Assembly (NCBI GenBank): GCA_017482385.1
Contig: JAFUNI010000012.1
Span: forward strand, 1 to 64,000
Source: Oscillospiraceae bacterium
GTDB taxonomy: Bacteria > Bacillota > Clostridia > Oscillospirales > Oscillospiraceae
DNA: 64,000 bases
Direction of reading: 5' to 3'
The number at the start of each line of letters is the position of its first letter. Positions within the stretch are counted from its first letter, which is position 1. The translations under genes were made by a program, and so were the position numbers. Positions 33,500-42,061 of this stretch are shown here, in pieces. Below the pieces are notes generated by a model. It was not told the origin of the DNA. It was given only the letters and a program-made list of their open reading frames with translations, and searched no databases.

Positions 33500-34951
33500 T
33501 TATCTCCTTTCAAACTTTTCTTCCAGATATACACCCAACCGGGCAAAGAACCCGGAGCGGTCTTCCGCCACCAGGGGCTGCACGGACAGGATATAATAGG
33601 GTAATCTCTTGGTGAAGTAATCCAATCGCAGGGCGGTGGCTACCGTAAAGACCAGCGTTGCCAGCAGGAAACCGAAGCCGTAATACACATTGGGGAAAAA
33701 CAGGGATATGACCGTAAACACCACCGTACAGGCCGCAAACAAGGCGGTAGTGACGCAAGCGCCCTTATAGTCGGTAAAATACAGCAGTATCAGCATCAGC
33801 ATATTGCCGATGGCATAAAGGCCGTAGGCCACGCAAAGGGTGCGGAAATATCCCCGCATAATCTCATTAAAGCCCAGGGGCAGCAGGTCCAAAATATAGC
33901 CGCCCAGGGCGATGCAGGCCGCCGAGAACAAAAGCTGCTTCAAGGCGGTATAGAACACCTCTGTTTTCAACGTGTCCAGCATTTCCTTTTCCGACTGCAA
34001 AATATCGCCGATGGTGCCTTTGTCATTGTAAAGGCTGTAGTGGTTGCGGTACTTGGGGTAGAAATTCACCTCCACGGAAACCACAAAATTCACCGTGGTC
34101 ATCAGCGCGGTCATAAAGGCCAGCAGCGCAGGCACATCGTGCCAGGGCGCGCCGTAGAACAGGCCGTGGACATGGACTTGAATATCCGAGCACCACATGA
34201 TCACCAAATGGGAGAACATACCGATGTTCATAAACAGGCCGGACAAGGCCAGGGGCAAAAAGGCATCGATCCACTTAAAAAAGGTGAATGCACCCAGTTC
34301 GGTATGGGGGAAATACCGGTGGAGCAGAATCATATTCCAAATGAGCATCACGCCGTAGCCCACGGACACGGAAAACAGCAGCGCCTCCACCGGGGGACAT
34401 TTCAGACTCAACAGCAGCGCGCCCAAGCCGATAGACACCGCCACCGAAGTGAGAAAGGACAGGAAGATGCCCTTATAATCCTTGATGGCAGTCAGAAAGC
34501 TCATGGCGTTCCATACAACGATCAGCTCATTGAACAGGACAAAGCACAAAATGCCCTGCAGCAGGGTTGCCCCGGAAATGCACAGAAAAATGCCATAGAT
34601 CACACTGCCCACTGCCATCATAATCACCGTTGAGCCCCAAAAGCAAGGCAGTACCGCGGTGTTTTTCTCCTCGAAGAGCATATCGGCCACATACCGGGTC
34701 ACCACCATAGAGAAAAAGGAAGTGACCGTCACCGATGCCAACAGGGTATAGGTAATCATGCAAATCAGCAGTTCCCGGTGGAAGCCACCCACCTTAAAGA
34801 TATTGCAAAGGAACATAATACCCAAAAGCAACAAAACGCCCAGCAGCATAGGGCCTGCGCAGATCACCGATGCATAGCCGTATGCTTTGGCGGTGTTCAG
34901 CACGCCCTTTTTCTGGAACAGTTTTTTCAGTTCAAAGCCTATGCCTGCCAC
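33500..34951 (-). CDS. pelG: PelG-like polysaccharide transporter
   Basis: 483 residues from a GTG start at 34951 (AGAGGTGGAG upstream), giving the family's usual start MAGIGFELKKL. About twelve membrane spans fill the protein, in the MATE/Wzx-like arrangement of PelG. It overlaps the end of pelF by 13 bp, as in other pel operons. PelG moves the growing Pel polymer across the membrane in complex with PelD, PelE and the glycosyltransferase PelF. The longer upstream ATG would add 41 residues encoded inside pelF and has no ribosome site. Confidence 0.92.
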   Translation of the reverse strand: MAGIGFELKKLFQKKGVLNTAKAYGYASVICAGPMLLGVLLLLGIMFLCNIFKVGGFHRELLICMITYTLLASVTVTSFFSMVVTRYVADMLFEEKNTAVLPCFWGSTVIMMAVGSVIYGIFLCISGATLLQGILCFVLFNELIVVWNAMSFLTAIKDYKGIFLSFLTSVAVSIGLGALLLSLKCPPVEALLFSVSVGYGVMLIWNMILLHRYFPHTELGAFTFFKWIDAFLPLALSGLFMNIGMFSHLVIMWCSDIQVHVHGLFYGAPWHDVPALLAFMTALMTTVNFVVSVEVNFYPKYRNHYSLYNDKGTIGDILQSEKEMLDTLKTEVFYTALKQLLFSAACIALGGYILDLLPLGFNEIMRGYFRTLCVAYGLYAIGNMLMLILLYFTDYKGACVTTALFAACTVVFTVISLFFPNVYYGFGFLLATLVFTVATALRLDYFTKRLPYYILSVQPLVAEDRSGFFARLGVYLEEKFERR

Positions 34952-36357
34952 TGGGTCTCCACCTCTTTGTACAAATCTCTGTATTTTGTCAGCATAATGT
35001 TGTAGCGATAATATGTATATGCCCGTTTTTGGCCAATCTCGCCCATTTTCAGCCGCAGCTGGCGGGATTCGCAAAGCATTTCCATGGCATCTGCCAGTTT
35101 TTCCCGCTGCATGGGCGGCACATAAAAGCCCGCCTTGCCCAGGGTATCTCCGGGAGAGCCGTCCAAAAGCTCATTGCAGCAGCCCACATCGGTGGTCACC
35201 GCCGGCCGCTTGGCGGCAAAGGACTCCAGCACTGACAAAGGCTGGCCCTCGGAAATACTGGTAAGCAAAGTAAAATCCAGCTTTTCAAAGTACTCAATGA
35301 TATTCACACGGCCTGTAAAGATGATCTTGTCCTCCAAATTCAGCTGCTTGACCAGCGCATAGCACTCATCGGCATACTCCTGGTCGTCCACGCCGCCCAT
35401 AATATGCAGCCGCACATTGTCCTTACGGCAGGAAAGCTCAAAGAAGGCATAGATCATGGTTTTGATATCTTTTATGGGGGCAAGGCGCACCACCGCGCCA
35501 ATGTCCACCATGCCGTCATCTTCTTTTAAGGGGATATTGCAAAGCCGTTCGTAGCTGATGCCGTTTTCCACCACCCGGCACTTCTCAGGGGCGCAGCCCA
35601 TATCGATTTGGGTTTGCATAGCCCTTGTAAAAAGCGCCGACACCCGGAACGCCCGGGAGTAGATCATATCCGACAGCATATAGAAAAAGTCGATCCAATG
35701 GGGCTTAAATGCCCGGGCCACCCATTTGGCCCGAATGATCTCCTCTTCCCGCTCCCGGGTATAGATGCCATGTTCGGTGAGCATCAGAGGCTTGTGGTTA
35801 ATGTATGCGCCCATGGTTGCCAAAAGGCCGCCATAGCCTGTGCAAATGGCGTGATAGCAGTCAGCCTCTGGAATTTCCGTACCCATCAGATACAGCACCG
35901 GCAAAAGCCGGGACCGGACAGAATGGAAGGCATCGGAAAAGGCGATAAAGGGAAACTCCGTCTGGCAGGTTTCCGTAAGGGTCTGCAAAAAGCTCTGGCT
36001 TTTCAAGTAGGCCATGGGATTGATCTTTTTCACCTGATACAGGTCGAAAAGCAGCTCCCAATCGGGCTTATCGGAAGATACCAGCTTTTTGTGGGCCTCT
36101 TTCTCCGCCTCCGTGAATTTATGATCAAAGAAGCCTGTATCCTTCACCCGCAGAGCATCATCTAAGAACACCTGCTGGACACCCACCACATTGGGTGGCA
36201 GGGTATACACAAATTTATCTCTGTCTTCTGCTTTCGCACCAATAACCCAAAGCACAAATTCGTGTTCGGGCATTTCGGTGATATATTGGTGCATCCAGGT
36301 TGAAACACCGCCGTTGATAAAGGGGTAACAACCTTCCAGAATCAGACAAATTTTCAC
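34939..36357 (-). CDS. pelF: PelF-like GT4 glycosyltransferase
   Basis: 472 residues, cytoplasmic, GT-B fold. The N-terminus MKICLILEGCYPFINGGVSTW is the PelF family signature. The donor domain carries the retaining EX7E motif E370...E378 (SEGQPLSVLESF). HGIYTRERE and GRVNIIEYF are also typical. PelF uses UDP-linked amino sugars to polymerise Pel. It follows the DUF2194 gene by 9 bp. Family identity is clear; the actual sugar used by this organism is not shown by sequence. Confidence 0.94.
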   Translation of the reverse strand: MKICLILEGCYPFINGGVSTWMHQYITEMPEHEFVLWVIGAKAEDRDKFVYTLPPNVVGVQQVFLDDALRVKDTGFFDHKFTEAEKEAHKKLVSSDKPDWELLFDLYQVKKINPMAYLKSQSFLQTLTETCQTEFPFIAFSDAFHSVRSRLLPVLYLMGTEIPEADCYHAICTGYGGLLATMGAYINHKPLMLTEHGIYTREREEEIIRAKWVARAFKPHWIDFFYMLSDMIYSRAFRVSALFTRAMQTQIDMGCAPEKCRVVENGISYERLCNIPLKEDDGMVDIGAVVRLAPIKDIKTMIYAFFELSCRKDNVRLHIMGGVDDQEYADECYALVKQLNLEDKIIFTGRVNIIEYFEKLDFTLLTSISEGQPLSVLESFAAKRPAVTTDVGCCNELLDGSPGDTLGKAGFYVPPMQREKLADAMEMLCESRQLRLKMGEIGQKRAYTYYRYNIMLTKYRDLYKEVETQWQA

Positions 36358-36366
36358 TTTTTTCTC

Positions 36367-38214
36367 CTATTTCAGCCGTACAGTAACTGTATCCCGGTCA
36401 GCCTCCAGCAAATACAGGTCACCGGTAAGCCGGGTCAGCTTGCCGCCTGTTACTGTGCCGGGTTCTTTCTCATTGAATCTGACAAGGAATTGCGCGTCAT
36501 CATAAAAATTATCGATACGCAGAACCATCTCGTGGTCCTGCACCTGCATCTCCGGTGTAACCGCCGCAAAGCGCTGCACCGCCGCAGAAAATTCCGTGCC
36601 TGTAAAGTTCCGCAGGTTGGGAGCAGAAGTGTAAAGCCAGCTCAGATAGCTGTCAAAGCGGTTCTTCAGTTCCTTCCAACCCAGCTCTGCACCACGCTCC
36701 GGGTCCAATGAATCGTCCGGGTGGGTGAAGTGGTTGTTCACATAGTGCATATTCAGCTCGGAAAATGCGCCCATGGTCATAAAATCGTCAATGTCACAGC
36801 CGGAAATAATACGGGGCTGATCCACCACGCCGTTTTCGTCCACTTCATACTCCTGCAGGAGGGCAAAATCCAGCGCATCATCGGGCAGATAAATGCCGGA
36901 CAGGGTGGTCACCTGGGGGAATTCCTGCAAAAGCATCTGTCTGCCTTCCTCGGCCAACAGGTTAGACGGCGGCACATACACCGCCATCTTCACATCGGGG
37001 AACAGCTCGTCGCAAAAATCCACCAAGTGCTGAAAAGCCTTCTCCATGGCGGCCATATTCTGCCAGGTCTTATAATCGTAGATATCCTTGTAGTCCTTAT
37101 TGCCCAAAGCAAGGGGCTGATGGTTATAGCCGTGATAGCCCAGCTCGCCGCCCTTGCGCAGGAGCATATTGCCAAAGTTTAAGAATGTACCCGTATCGGG
37201 CTGGGCATCGGTGGTGCCGTCAACGGCATCGTCGTAGCATTCAATGGCAAGGCCGGTGTATTTAAGGCCGTATTTATCGGAGAGGTTCATCATGTCCGGC
37301 CACCAGATATTGATGTAAAAGTCCCGGATGGTAGTGCCGAAATCCCGGGTGATGTATGTGCTGTTGCCGCTGGGGATCTGGGAGGGGAAATCGTCTAAGT
37401 AGAAGGTAGATCCGTTAATGACCGGGTAAAGAGAAACCTCCCCAAACAGGCTTAAAGATGCGGCAAAGAATCCTCTGTAGGCCTTGTCGCACATACCGAA
37501 ATTGTTCACCACAAATTTGCCCTTGCCGTAGGAGGCCTCCCAAATAAGGGGCACACCCTGTTCGTCGCCCTCCCGGGCATAAACCTTTGTGGTCTTGGGG
37601 CTGAGCTGAATGGTTCTTGCGGATTCGTAGGCATCGGGCACGGCAAAGGCCTTGCCGCCACCCACCATAAAATCGCCGTCCACATAAATGTGGTCCACCA
37701 GAGTATACTCGTAGGAAGCCTCAATGCCCAGCTTATTCTCAATGGCAGAGGAGTAGGCATTTTGGTCGATGGTCAAGGGGAAGTACACATTGCCGCCCTC
37801 CTGGACCCACCGGCAAATATCAATAATCCGGTCGCCCACATAGGAAAGGTCTGAAAACAAAATGATGACCACCTTGTAGTTTGCAAGACTGGGAATGGCC
37901 GTCTTTGCCAAATTCACAGCCTTTGTGCCCCATTTCATATCGGAAAGAATGACTTCAAACTGCCCATAAGCATCGCTGGAGGCCTTGTCCGCGGTGCTGT
38001 ACAGCAACAGCGTTTCCTGCTTCAGTGCATTGTAGGCTGCCGTTTTGGTGACCACCTGCTCTTTAGGGAGCAGGTCCAGCTGCTTTTGGGTAAAGTTTAC
38101 CTGCACGCCGCTCAATTCCACAAACAGAATGGCCGCGATCAAAGCAAAAACCAGGGCAATCATCAGGGTGCCCTTAAAGCGGAAATTTTCAATTTTTGCT
38201 TTCAGCTTTCCCAA
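36367..38214 (-). CDS. DUF2194/PelA-like membrane-anchored polysaccharide deacetylase
   Basis: 615 residues. One N-terminal membrane anchor (15-35) and an extracellular body. Residues 60-260 form a Rossmann-like/GATase-like domain. From 268 a (beta/alpha)7 carbohydrate-esterase-type domain carries FYLDDFPS (Asp274-Asp275) and YHGYNHQ (His361-x3-His365), matching the metal-binding D and HxxxH motifs of CE4 enzymes. VNNHFTHPDD (His495, His498) follows. The last 80 residues are a small beta domain. In Pel systems PelA or PelADA deacetylates the polymer and makes it cationic. No hydrolase domain is fused here. Confidence 0.85.
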   Translation of the reverse strand: MGKLKAKIENFRFKGTLMIALVFALIAAILFVELSGVQVNFTQKQLDLLPKEQVVTKTAAYNALKQETLLLYSTADKASSDAYGQFEVILSDMKWGTKAVNLAKTAIPSLANYKVVIILFSDLSYVGDRIIDICRWVQEGGNVYFPLTIDQNAYSSAIENKLGIEASYEYTLVDHIYVDGDFMVGGGKAFAVPDAYESARTIQLSPKTTKVYAREGDEQGVPLIWEASYGKGKFVVNNFGMCDKAYRGFFAASLSLFGEVSLYPVINGSTFYLDDFPSQIPSGNSTYITRDFGTTIRDFYINIWWPDMMNLSDKYGLKYTGLAIECYDDAVDGTTDAQPDTGTFLNFGNMLLRKGGELGYHGYNHQPLALGNKDYKDIYDYKTWQNMAAMEKAFQHLVDFCDELFPDVKMAVYVPPSNLLAEEGRQMLLQEFPQVTTLSGIYLPDDALDFALLQEYEVDENGVVDQPRIISGCDIDDFMTMGAFSELNMHYVNNHFTHPDDSLDPERGAELGWKELKNRFDSYLSWLYTSAPNLRNFTGTEFSAAVQRFAAVTPEMQVQDHEMVLRIDNFYDDAQFLVRFNEKEPGTVTGGKLTRLTGDLYLLEADRDTVTVRLK

Positions 38215-39089
38215 AATGCCAAAACCTCCTTTGTGGCAGAAGACAGGTAAATATGTTTCTTTTGAATTTCTTTCAGCAAAGTCTTGATTTCCTCGCCCTT
38301 GCCCAAGGACGCCAAATAGTTCAGCCGGCTCAGATAATATTCCTCACTGTTCGGATACAGGGTCTGCATCTGCACCAGCAAGGCAGATGCCTGGGTATAG
38401 TTTTTGCGGCGCAATTCATTTTCCACCGCCCACTGAAAATCGGTGATGCTGCCTGCAGTCAAGGCCAGTTTTTTCTCCATAAGGGAGGAAAACAGCTCCC
38501 GGTTCAGCACTTCCACCTGGCCCTGCATCAGATTCTGGGAAAGGCAGCTCCACAGGAAATCCGTGTAGCCGGTGAGCACTTCCACATTCTCCGGGTCCTT
38601 GGCATGCTGCCGTTCAAAATCCTGGAGCTTGTAGTCGTTTTCCTTGGAAATCTCCACCATGGCCGTAACCGCATAGTGGACCACTTCCGTGTCCTCGTTG
38701 TTGCCGGCTTTCTGCAAAAACTCTATGTACTCCTTGGGGTTGTCGTTGAGCACGTCCATAATGATGGTCCGCCGCTCCTTGGCCGAGTTCACCAACAGCG
38801 CCTCCTCAATGGGCACCGTGTTGGCCGCCACCTTTTTTTCGTCCACGGTGACGCTTCTGTAAAGCTCCGACTCTAACTTCAGCTTTTCCACACCCACATC
38901 GATACCGTCATCGGCATGGAAGAAAATCTGAAAATGCAGAATGAGAACTGTCAGCACACCCCAAAAGGGCATAAACAGCGCCACGAAGAACATATACTTG
39001 TGGACTTTCAGAATATCAAATTGAATACCCAAAAACACCAGCGCACTGATGATCAGGTGCAAGATCAGTAGGATGATATAAATCCACAT
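38202..39089 (-). CDS. PelE-like membrane TPR protein
   Basis: 295 residues. Two adjacent N-terminal spans (about 1-22 and 31-54) are followed by a cytoplasmic helical domain. The C-terminal half (DPENVEVLTGYTDFLWSCL, NYTQASALLVQMQTLYPNSEEYYLSRL) has TPR periodicity. Two spans plus TPRs, placed between pelD and the deacetylase gene, is the PelE arrangement. PelE bridges PelD and the synthase complex. Sequence alone is weakly diagnostic, so the call rests on topology plus synteny. It overlaps the DUF2194 gene by 13 bp. Confidence 0.8.
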   Translation of the reverse strand: MWIYIILLILHLIISALVFLGIQFDILKVHKYMFFVALFMPFWGVLTVLILHFQIFFHADDGIDVGVEKLKLESELYRSVTVDEKKVAANTVPIEEALLVNSAKERRTIIMDVLNDNPKEYIEFLQKAGNNEDTEVVHYAVTAMVEISKENDYKLQDFERQHAKDPENVEVLTGYTDFLWSCLSQNLMQGQVEVLNRELFSSLMEKKLALTAGSITDFQWAVENELRRKNYTQASALLVQMQTLYPNSEEYYLSRLNYLASLGKGEEIKTLLKEIQKKHIYLSSATKEVLAFWES

Positions 39090-39103
39090 TCTGCAATCTT
39101 TCC

Positions 39104-41875
39104 TTACTTTACTTCTACTTGGAATCCCTCAAAACGGGGCAGTATATACGGCAGGTCCTTTTCCGTGGCCTGCGCAAGCAGCAGCTGCAGCTTGCCCTCC
39201 TCGGTGACGCCCATAATATCGTTGGCCCGGACCTTGCCCCGGAGCAGACTGTTCATTTCTGTGCAGGTGCGGCCCTGCATATCTACCTCCAGCAAAATAT
39301 AGGTAGACACCTTCTTTTCGGAGAGGGCATCATAGTTTGCCAGCACTTCCCCGAAGGCCTCTGCATTCATAATATGGGTGCCTGCAATGTACTGCTTTTC
39401 ATAAACGGCCTGGTTATAGTCATAGGCCCGCAGCAGGGACATCTGCACCAAGTCCCGCAGGATTTTAAACAGGTTAACATAATACAGAGATCTCTGCTCC
39501 ACCTCTGCCCGCCACAGGAAGATCAGCAACTGGAGTTCTTCTCCTCTGTAAACACCTGCGGCATACATGGGATAATCCGGCTTCAGATCGGTATTGCGCC
39601 AGATCTCACCGCCGGCAATCTTCTCAATGACCGGAGCATAGGTCTCGGTGGAGATAGAGCGGGAGACCGTCTGCATAATATCCCGGGAGGCTACCTCCAG
39701 TCTGCCAAAGGTGCTTTGGCTGTTCACAGAGTACACGGTAATAGTCTTATTTTCCAGGACCTCTTCAAAGGTCTCCATGATCCGCAGATACAGCTGCTGG
39801 GGCGCTACCGTATCCAGCTTGCGGGTGATGTCAAAAATCTTGCCGAAGCTGTCCTTGGAGCCGATGATCTGCTTTTTCAGATCCCGCTTCTCCTTATAGG
39901 TGTCCTCATAGATCTCCCGGGTAAAGACCAGCTTATCCTCCAGGAGCTTATTCTCATCGCTGACAAAGCGAATGGTATCGTCCTTGCGGAGCTTAACATA
40001 GCCGCACAGAGAACCCACTAAGAAGAAAAACACAAAGGCCAGCCAGTTCGTGGGCTCATAGAAGATGGTGAGCACATTGGTGCCGGACGCCACCTTGGCC
40101 ACAAGCCAGGATACACTGCTTAAAAAAGATGCTGCCAGGCCAAAATACAGGCCGTGGACCGTGGCCATCACCACAATGAATGCCATACGGAAATCCACAA
40201 TGGAGAAGATCACCGCAGAGTCGGTAAGATACAGCAAAAGCTCCGTGATCACAAACAGCAGAATCAGCTCTGCGATCTTTACAAACAGACTATGCTCTTC
40301 TAACCATTTTTTGATTTTTTGCCAAAGGGTCAGGGTCTTTTCCTGCTTGATGAGCAGGTATTTTTCGTATTCCTCTGCCAGATCCTCCAGCAGAGAAATT
40401 CTGGCAAACCAGCCATACGCGTTGCGAATGCCCTTGTTGTTCACTTCCAGCTTTCCGTTGTCACCGGTCGCGGTAAAGTCAAACTGTGCCTTTTCACACA
40501 GCTGCGTCGTCTTTTCGGCCAGGTCTTGAAAGGTGATGGAAAAATCATCGCCCACGGACAAAATGCCGCTTTGACTCTTCCAGTTGTCGATCATGCGGGC
40601 AATCAGCCGGGCCAGGTCGGAAAGGGCGATAAAATGCGCTTGGGTTTCCGGCAAGGCTTCCAGGGACACAGGCTTGTGCTTGTAGATTTGCTCGAACATC
40701 TTGTAGAGGAAATCCTTGCTGTAGCTGCCGGAATACAGATAGGGAACCTGCACCACTTTGATATCCAGTGTGGAATCTTTTGCATAGAACTGACAAAGCT
40801 TTTCCTTTGCCTCAGACAAAATGGCTCTGTCGGTTTTTCCTTTGAACGCCGAATCCAAAGAGGACAGGAACAGAATCTTGATGTCCTTGCCGGTGGCTTT
40901 GGCGGATTCCAAAACCTCTCTGAGCTCCTCGGCATCGTTTTTCTCGGTGGTCTGATAGGTAAGGTCGCCGGAAAAATACACCACCGCATCAAAATCGTAG
41001 GTTTCAAAAATCGCCTTGATAGAGGGCTTCTTGATGCGGAACAGCTTGATCTTATCCGCAGAGCCCAAAACCGTATTGCCCACCACGGTGACCTTACTGC
41101 CGGGGAAGGCTTCCTCTATAAAGCTTTCCGTCAAATACTCCGTATTGCCAATGCACAGCACCCGCTCCGGCACAAAACCTGCGTGTCCCGATACCACAGA
41201 TCTGTTTTGATACAGCGTTTCACGCAAGGAAACCAGAGAGCTGTGGTTCACCACCTTCATCAGGCAATCGATCAGCACTTCATTGAACACGCCGCACATA
41301 CCGCTGGAGATCATCTGAATGGCAACATCCTGAGAAAATGCATCCTTGTAGCTGCGGTTACTGGTAAGGGCATCATAGGCATCCGCCAAAGAAACGACCT
41401 GGGCAGACAGGGGAATATCCTCACCTTTCAGTCCTTCCGGATAACCGGTGCCGTCATACCGCTCATGGTGATAAAGGGCAATTTCCTTTGCATACTTTTT
41501 GATCTCGGCGGAAACAGCATCTACGCTGCACCCGTCTATGATCTCTGCACCGAAGGTGGTATGCTTTTTGACAATGTCATATTCCAAAGGAGAAAGCTTT
41601 CCGGGAAAATCGAGAATGCTCTTGGGAATTCTGGACTTGCCAATGTCGTGCAAGGAGGATGCCACGGCAATTGCCTTGATTTGCTCCTCGGTCAGGGAAA
41701 CCGTTTCCTTCAGTTGATCCAATATCAGTTCCGTGAGCATACGCACATGGTAAATATGGAAGCCACTTTCGCCGTTCAGCTCTTTGGGAATGGTCTTTTC
41801 ATCAAAGGTGCGTATCTGTAAGGCATTGTCTGCGCCATTGTTTTGGAAAACCAATACGCTGTTGCTGTTTGTCAC
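39104..41875 (-). CDS. pelD: HD-GYP / degenerate SDR / PelD fusion: c-di-GMP receptor with an attached phosphodiesterase
   Basis: 923 residues from a GTG at 41875 (AAAGGAGAGGGG upstream); an ATG at 41968 lies upstream of the promoter and cannot be used. Residues 40-220 are an HD-GYP domain with the expected metal ligands (His43, His76-Asp77, His105, His136-His137, Asp165) and the GYPEGL loop. Residues 238-490 are an extended SDR fold that has lost its glycine motif (GNTEYL) and the catalytic Tyr (LSEAK in place of YxxxK). Residues 530-630 hold four membrane spans, 670-815 a GAF domain, and 825-923 a GGDEF fold without the active site (TEEGKL). The last keeps the c-di-GMP-binding RxxD (Arg883-Ala-Asn-Asp886), as in PelD. 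First gene of the operon. Confidence 0.92.
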   Translation of the reverse strand: MTNSNSVLVFQNNGADNALQIRTFDEKTIPKELNGESGFHIYHVRMLTELILDQLKETVSLTEEQIKAIAVASSLHDIGKSRIPKSILDFPGKLSPLEYDIVKKHTTFGAEIIDGCSVDAVSAEIKKYAKEIALYHHERYDGTGYPEGLKGEDIPLSAQVVSLADAYDALTSNRSYKDAFSQDVAIQMISSGMCGVFNEVLIDCLMKVVNHSSLVSLRETLYQNRSVVSGHAGFVPERVLCIGNTEYLTESFIEEAFPGSKVTVVGNTVLGSADKIKLFRIKKPSIKAIFETYDFDAVVYFSGDLTYQTTEKNDAEELREVLESAKATGKDIKILFLSSLDSAFKGKTDRAILSEAKEKLCQFYAKDSTLDIKVVQVPYLYSGSYSKDFLYKMFEQIYKHKPVSLEALPETQAHFIALSDLARLIARMIDNWKSQSGILSVGDDFSITFQDLAEKTTQLCEKAQFDFTATGDNGKLEVNNKGIRNAYGWFARISLLEDLAEEYEKYLLIKQEKTLTLWQKIKKWLEEHSLFVKIAELILLFVITELLLYLTDSAVIFSIVDFRMAFIVVMATVHGLYFGLAASFLSSVSWLVAKVASGTNVLTIFYEPTNWLAFVFFFLVGSLCGYVKLRKDDTIRFVSDENKLLEDKLVFTREIYEDTYKEKRDLKKQIIGSKDSFGKIFDITRKLDTVAPQQLYLRIMETFEEVLENKTITVYSVNSQSTFGRLEVASRDIMQTVSRSISTETYAPVIEKIAGGEIWRNTDLKPDYPMYAAGVYRGEELQLLIFLWRAEVEQRSLYYVNLFKILRDLVQMSLLRAYDYNQAVYEKQYIAGTHIMNAEAFGEVLANYDALSEKKVSTYILLEVDMQGRTCTEMNSLLRGKVRANDIMGVTEEGKLQLLLAQATEKDLPYILPRFEGFQVEVK

Positions 41876-41923
41876 AAAACCCCTCTCCTTTCCCCCAAAA
41901 ATAGTATAGTTTTCTAATTTATT

Positions 41924-41952
41924 ATTATAGTATTTTATGCATTTATTGTCAA
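41924..41952 (-). promoter_or_regulatory. perfect consensus promoter of the pel-type operon
   Basis: Minus-strand -35 TTGACA (41947-41952), 17-bp spacer, -10 TATAAT (41924-41929). Transcription should begin about 40 nt before the GTG of pelD. All ten downstream genes are packed with gaps of at most 15 bp, so one promoter could serve them. The match is to the sigma-A consensus, which suggests control is mainly post-transcriptional through c-di-GMP. Confidence 0.85.
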
Positions 41953-42010
41953 TGAAAAGCCGCGGCAAATCCTGTTATACTGCCAAAAAATAATCCCACT
42001 GCGCTAAAAC

Positions 42011-42054
42011 AAAAAAGAACCTGTCTTTTTTCTCAAAAGTCAGGTTCTTTTTTG
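42011..42054 (-). terminator. terminator of the epimerase operon
   Basis: AAAAAAGAACCTG / CAGGTTCTTTTTT arms around a 17-nt loop. It insulates the upstream sugar operon from the pel-type promoter. Flanking A and T tracts allow action on both strands. Confidence 0.8.
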
Positions 42055-42061
42055 TTCTGTT

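Noticed and set aside
40319-41821. Plus-strand frame opposite pelD
   Set aside because: Shadow of the HD-GYP/SDR-coding strand. No start signal.
41876-41968. ATG start for pelD at 41968
   Set aside because: It lies upstream of the perfect promoter. The GTG at 41875 has a strong ribosome site and follows the predicted transcription start.
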